Shown: piece by piece, positions 4,800 to 6,699 of the stretch
How the letters are laid out: every line of letters begins with the position of its first letter
Numbering within the stretch: the stretch's first letter is position 1
Assembly (NCBI GenBank): GCA_021162285.1
Contig: JAGGYZ010000106.1
Coordinates: 1-6,699, forward strand
DNA length: 6,699 bases
Direction: 5' to 3'
DNA from: Candidatus Fermentibacteraceae bacterium
GTDB lineage: Bacteria > Fermentibacterota > Fermentibacteria > Fermentibacterales > JCC-6
Program-made: the position numbers and the translations under genes
The notes under the pieces: model-generated
Database searches by the model: none
The model's input: the letters and a program-made list of their open reading frames with translations, nothing else
What the model was told of the DNA's origin: nothing

Positions 4800-5697
4800 C
4801 TACGGAACCATTACCATTCTGGTTGAGAGAACAGAGCTGCCGGTGTCAAGGCGGCAGAAGCAACACCAGGAGCAACAGAAGCTCCCCTGGAGTCAATTCC
4901 GTTCCACTGTACCGAGTGGTCGCCTGCAGAGAGGTACTCGTTGTCTATAATGGTTTTTACAAGTCGGCCGGAAATGTTGTAAATGGATACAGAAACGGGT
5001 TCTGTACCGACAACATTGAAGGAAACATTGGATGTTGTGGTGAACGGGTTGGGGGATGAGGTTATAGACAAGGTTCCGTTCATAGAGGCTGACTGGTCTT
5101 CGGCAATGGGCGTGTTCCCGTACCAGTCGAAGTAAAGAGCGTAGTCGTTGTTCCAGTTGATGTAAAGAACAGCGGACATGTTACCAGCCCAGCCTGCTGC
5201 TGGTGGCCAGAATCCTGTAGCATTGTAGTCATTGATGCGTCCAGGTGTTGAGAAACTGTTTGGCGAACTGGCACTGGCCCAGCAGAACATGGTGGAGTCG
5301 CCAGGATCGCTGTTGAACGCCAGAGTTGCTGCTCCGTCGCCCTTGTAAGCGGTGATGCTGGACATGTTCTGGTCTCCGGATCCTCCCATTGCAGTACCGT
5401 AAGTCCAGGATGATACGGTGTTTGTTGTGTAGTAGTATCCCAGGTTATCGCCTGAACTGGTTCCCTCGTAAGTAAGGAAGATCCAGCCTGCCCCTGCCGA
5501 CAAAGTGTTAAAGGCAGAGGACGTCCAGCTGAGATCGTAACCGCCTGAGTTGTTTCCAACCTGAGCCGAAGCAGCCCATGATGAGCGTAGTTTGTGCTTC
5601 TTTTGATTCTGACATTCTGATTGGTGGTTATATGGTCATCAAGCAAGGCATTGACGTCTTGCGTGAAAGGACAGGCAGGTTCAGTAACCGGGTTACC
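4800..5697 (-). pseudogene. Decayed secreted protein with C-terminal sorting domain
   Basis: Three successive frames give one coherent protein of about 297 residues. Frame 1 (5697 to about 5580) reads GNPVTEPACPFTQDV... to RSTNYAH. Frame 2 (about 5581 to 4863) continues with SWAASAQVGNN, Gly/Ser/Thr- and aromatic-rich strands, and a FlgD-like domain (SSPNPF, VSIYNISGRLVKT, VQWNGIDSRG, APGV). Frame 3 (4862 to TAG at 4800-4802) supplies the expected tail CFCRLDTGSSVLSTRMVMVP, whereas frame 2 alone ends in an atypical ASAALTPAALF. Each switch equals a net loss of one base. Frame 1 starts right after an in-frame stop (5698-5700), with no start codon, signal peptide or ribosome binding site. This looks like a 5'-truncated remnant; two read errors on a truncated gene cannot be excluded. 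The function was probably extracellular. Confidence 0.75.
5684..5696. repeat. Short inverted repeat at the creatininase gene 3' end
   Basis: GTAACC (5684-5689) and GGTTAC (5691-5696) flank a single G. The repeat covers the creatininase stop codon and the exact point where the decayed gene becomes recognisable. It is short and may be chance; it lacks a T run, so it is not a terminator. Confidence 0.4.
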
Positions 5698-6394
5698 TTA
5701 TTTTGTGAGTGGAATCTACCATTGAATCTGTGATGAACTGAAACAGTATTCTGCCCTTTTCTATTGAGGCATCTGAGAGGTCTGCTCCCACTCCGCCTTC
5801 AGGGTAGAGGTGTTTCCACTGTTCGGGAGAGACAACCGTCATTTTTTGCTGTGCTGGAGGATAGCAGCCTGAGAATTTTCCGGGAATTGATCTGGAGAGA
5901 ATGTGCCAGACCATTGATACTTCCGATGTGGTGATGTGGTAGCCTGTATTTTTAAACAGGCGGTTTTCCTCTTCCTGAACACCTGGGAACTGCCAGTAGC
6001 CCATGTAACTGCTGGTTATTATTCCGCCAGCTTCTTCCATTGCCTTCTCTGCCGCCAGTCGGTTACCTCCGTGTCCGCTGACAATCAGAATACTGTTGAA
6101 CCCGTTTCTGTCCGCCTCGCGGATTATTTCACAAAGCAGTTTCGAATAAGTTTCGAACGAGAGAGAGAAAGTACCGGGAAAAGAAGTGTGGGAGTGGGAA
6201 CAGCCGTAGTAAAGAGTGGGAAGAACCGGAGTGGAAGTAATTTCTCCTGCTTTTCTGCAAATGGCTTCCGCAACCAGTCCGTCACAACCCAGAGGAGCTT
6301 CGGTGCCGTGCTGTTCCAGGCTGCCTACAGGCAGAATAATCAGAGAATGCTCAGCCTTCTCTACTTCAGCAGACATGGATTCAATTAGATTCAA
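5693..6394 (-). CDS. Creatininase-family amidohydrolase
   Basis: Members are metal-dependent hydrolases, including creatininase, the archaeal formamide hydrolase ArfB of riboflavin/F420 synthesis, and the mycofactocin peptidase MftE; the substrate here cannot be read from sequence. From the chosen TTG the protein has 233 residues. Metal-site signatures are EQHG (27-30), D38 in LGCDG, SGHGGN (106-111) with H108, and H153 with E158 near the ETS-like segment TTSEVS. PTLYYGCSHSHTSFPGT (59-75) is also typical. TTG at 6394 is preferred because GGGGG lies eight bases before it and homology begins there. The ATG at 6376 has no ribosome binding site. A longer frame to 6583 would run antisense through the CofE-like gene and reads as nonsense. 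It diverges from that gene with 37 bases between. Confidence 0.88.
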   Translation of the reverse strand: MNLIESMSAEVEKAEHSLIILPVGSLEQHGTEAPLGCDGLVAEAICRKAGEITSTPVLPTLYYGCSHSHTSFPGTFSLSFETYSKLLCEIIREADRNGFNSILIVSGHGGNRLAAEKAMEEAGGIITSSYMGYWQFPGVQEEENRLFKNTGYHITTSEVSMVWHILSRSIPGKFSGCYPPAQQKMTVVSPEQWKHLYPEGGVGADLSDASIEKGRILFQFITDSMVDSTHKIR

Positions 6395-6431
6395 AGCAAT
6401 AACCCCCTTAAGGAGAACCTGGGAGGAATAT

Positions 6432-6699
6432 ATGCAGACAAAGGCTCCACTGATTACAATTGATGGTACAAGCTGGCTGAGAATTCCCGTAAAAACAAGA
6501 ATGATTCTAAGAGGAGATAATCTTGCAGAAGCTATTAAGGAGGGTCTTACCGGTGCCGGGCTTGTGCTTTCCCGTGACGACACGCTGTTTGTAAGCGAGA
6601 AAGCGGTTGGTGGAAGCCAGGGCAGGTATTTTGTTCTAGGGAAAGATGAGCTTCATGTGAGACCTCTTGCCAGAATCCTCAGCGGGTATGTTACAAAAA
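6432..6699 (+). CDS. Coenzyme F420:L-glutamate ligase (CofE)-like protein, 3' partial
   Basis: CofE adds glutamate to F420-0 using GTP and divalent metal. Many bacteria without known F420 carry stand-alone relatives of unknown role. The first 89 residues are visible and the frame runs off the right edge. IPVKTRMI (18-25) followed by GDNL (28-31), and DTLFVSEKAVGGSQGR (50-65), correspond to the conserved N-terminal strand, the GDD-like turn and the SEKAV-S-QGR segment of PF01996. RPLARILSGYV (77-87) also fits. The ATG has an excellent GGGAGG ribosome binding site (6421-6426) five bases upstream. It diverges from the creatininase-family gene. I am fairly sure of the family but not of the substrate; no other F420 gene is visible. 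Confidence 0.78.
   Translation, partial: MQTKAPLITIDGTSWLRIPVKTRMILRGDNLAEAIKEGLTGAGLVLSRDDTLFVSEKAVGGSQGRYFVLGKDELHVRPLARILSGYVTK

Noticed and set aside
5080..5646. 188-codon minus-strand open frame
   Set aside because: Only its first ~22 codons belong to the real frame of the decayed gene; the rest is a low-complexity Thr/Gln/Pro-rich out-of-frame reading of the sorting-domain protein.
5936..6388. 150-codon plus-strand open frame
   Set aside because: It is antisense to the creatininase-family gene, which has intact metal-site motifs on the other strand.
6395..6431. Divergent promoters between the creatininase and CofE-like genes
   Set aside because: The 37-base gap is filled by the two ribosome binding sites; a TATATT-like word exists on the minus strand but no -35 at a suitable distance was found.

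Overview
The window looks like a piece of a bacterial chromosome of moderate G+C content. Two genes encode (or once encoded) secreted proteins ending in a FlgD-like/type IX secretion C-terminal sorting domain. That points to the FCB side of Bacteria (Fibrobacterota, Cloacimonadota, Fermentibacterota-like lineages). The phylum is an inference from domain style only; no marker gene is present.

Layout, left to right: (1) 3-1373 (+), the 3' part of a secreted beta-propeller-like protein with a C-terminal sorting domain. (2) 1404-1601, a repeated element ending in a strong intrinsic terminator. (3) 1780-2928 (-), an archaeal-ATPase/STAND-like P-loop ATPase with a C-terminal winged helix, with a clear promoter and a 17-bp palindrome at the start of its transcript. 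(4) 3105-3289, a second copy of the element with a different terminator. (5) 3435-4583 (+), a class II Fic protein (AMP transferase type) with a C-terminal winged helix, preceded by three operator-like sites 40 bp apart that overlap a good promoter. (6) 4584-4677, a possible divergent third relative of the element, again ending in an intrinsic terminator. (7) 4800-5697 (-), a broken secreted-protein gene with no start and two one-base frameshifts. (8) 5693-6394 (-), a creatininase-family amidohydrolase. (9) 6432-6699 (+), the start of a coenzyme F420:L-glutamate ligase (CofE)-like gene that runs off the window.

The most unusual part is 1404-4677. The element has a 116-bp body that is 114/116 identical between copies (1443-1558 and 3144-3259). 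It is preceded by a 39-bp stretch that aligns without gaps but is only about 62% identical, and each copy is followed by its own unrelated terminator hairpin. The body can fold into hairpins, and one of its two substitutions turns a U.G pair into C-G. This is the pattern of a small structured RNA gene with its own terminator, not of an ordinary insertion element. The copies alternate with the ATPase and fic genes, giving a cassette-like order RNA-ATPase-RNA-fic-(RNA?). An 8-mer, TAAGGGTA, found in the fic operators also flanks the putative promoter of RNA copy 2 but not copy 1, suggesting shared control of that copy and fic. I did not recognise the RNA as a known family, and its function is unknown.

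The right end is more ordinary: a divergent creatininase-family/CofE-like pair separated by 37 bp, with a decayed secreted-protein gene directly behind the creatininase gene.
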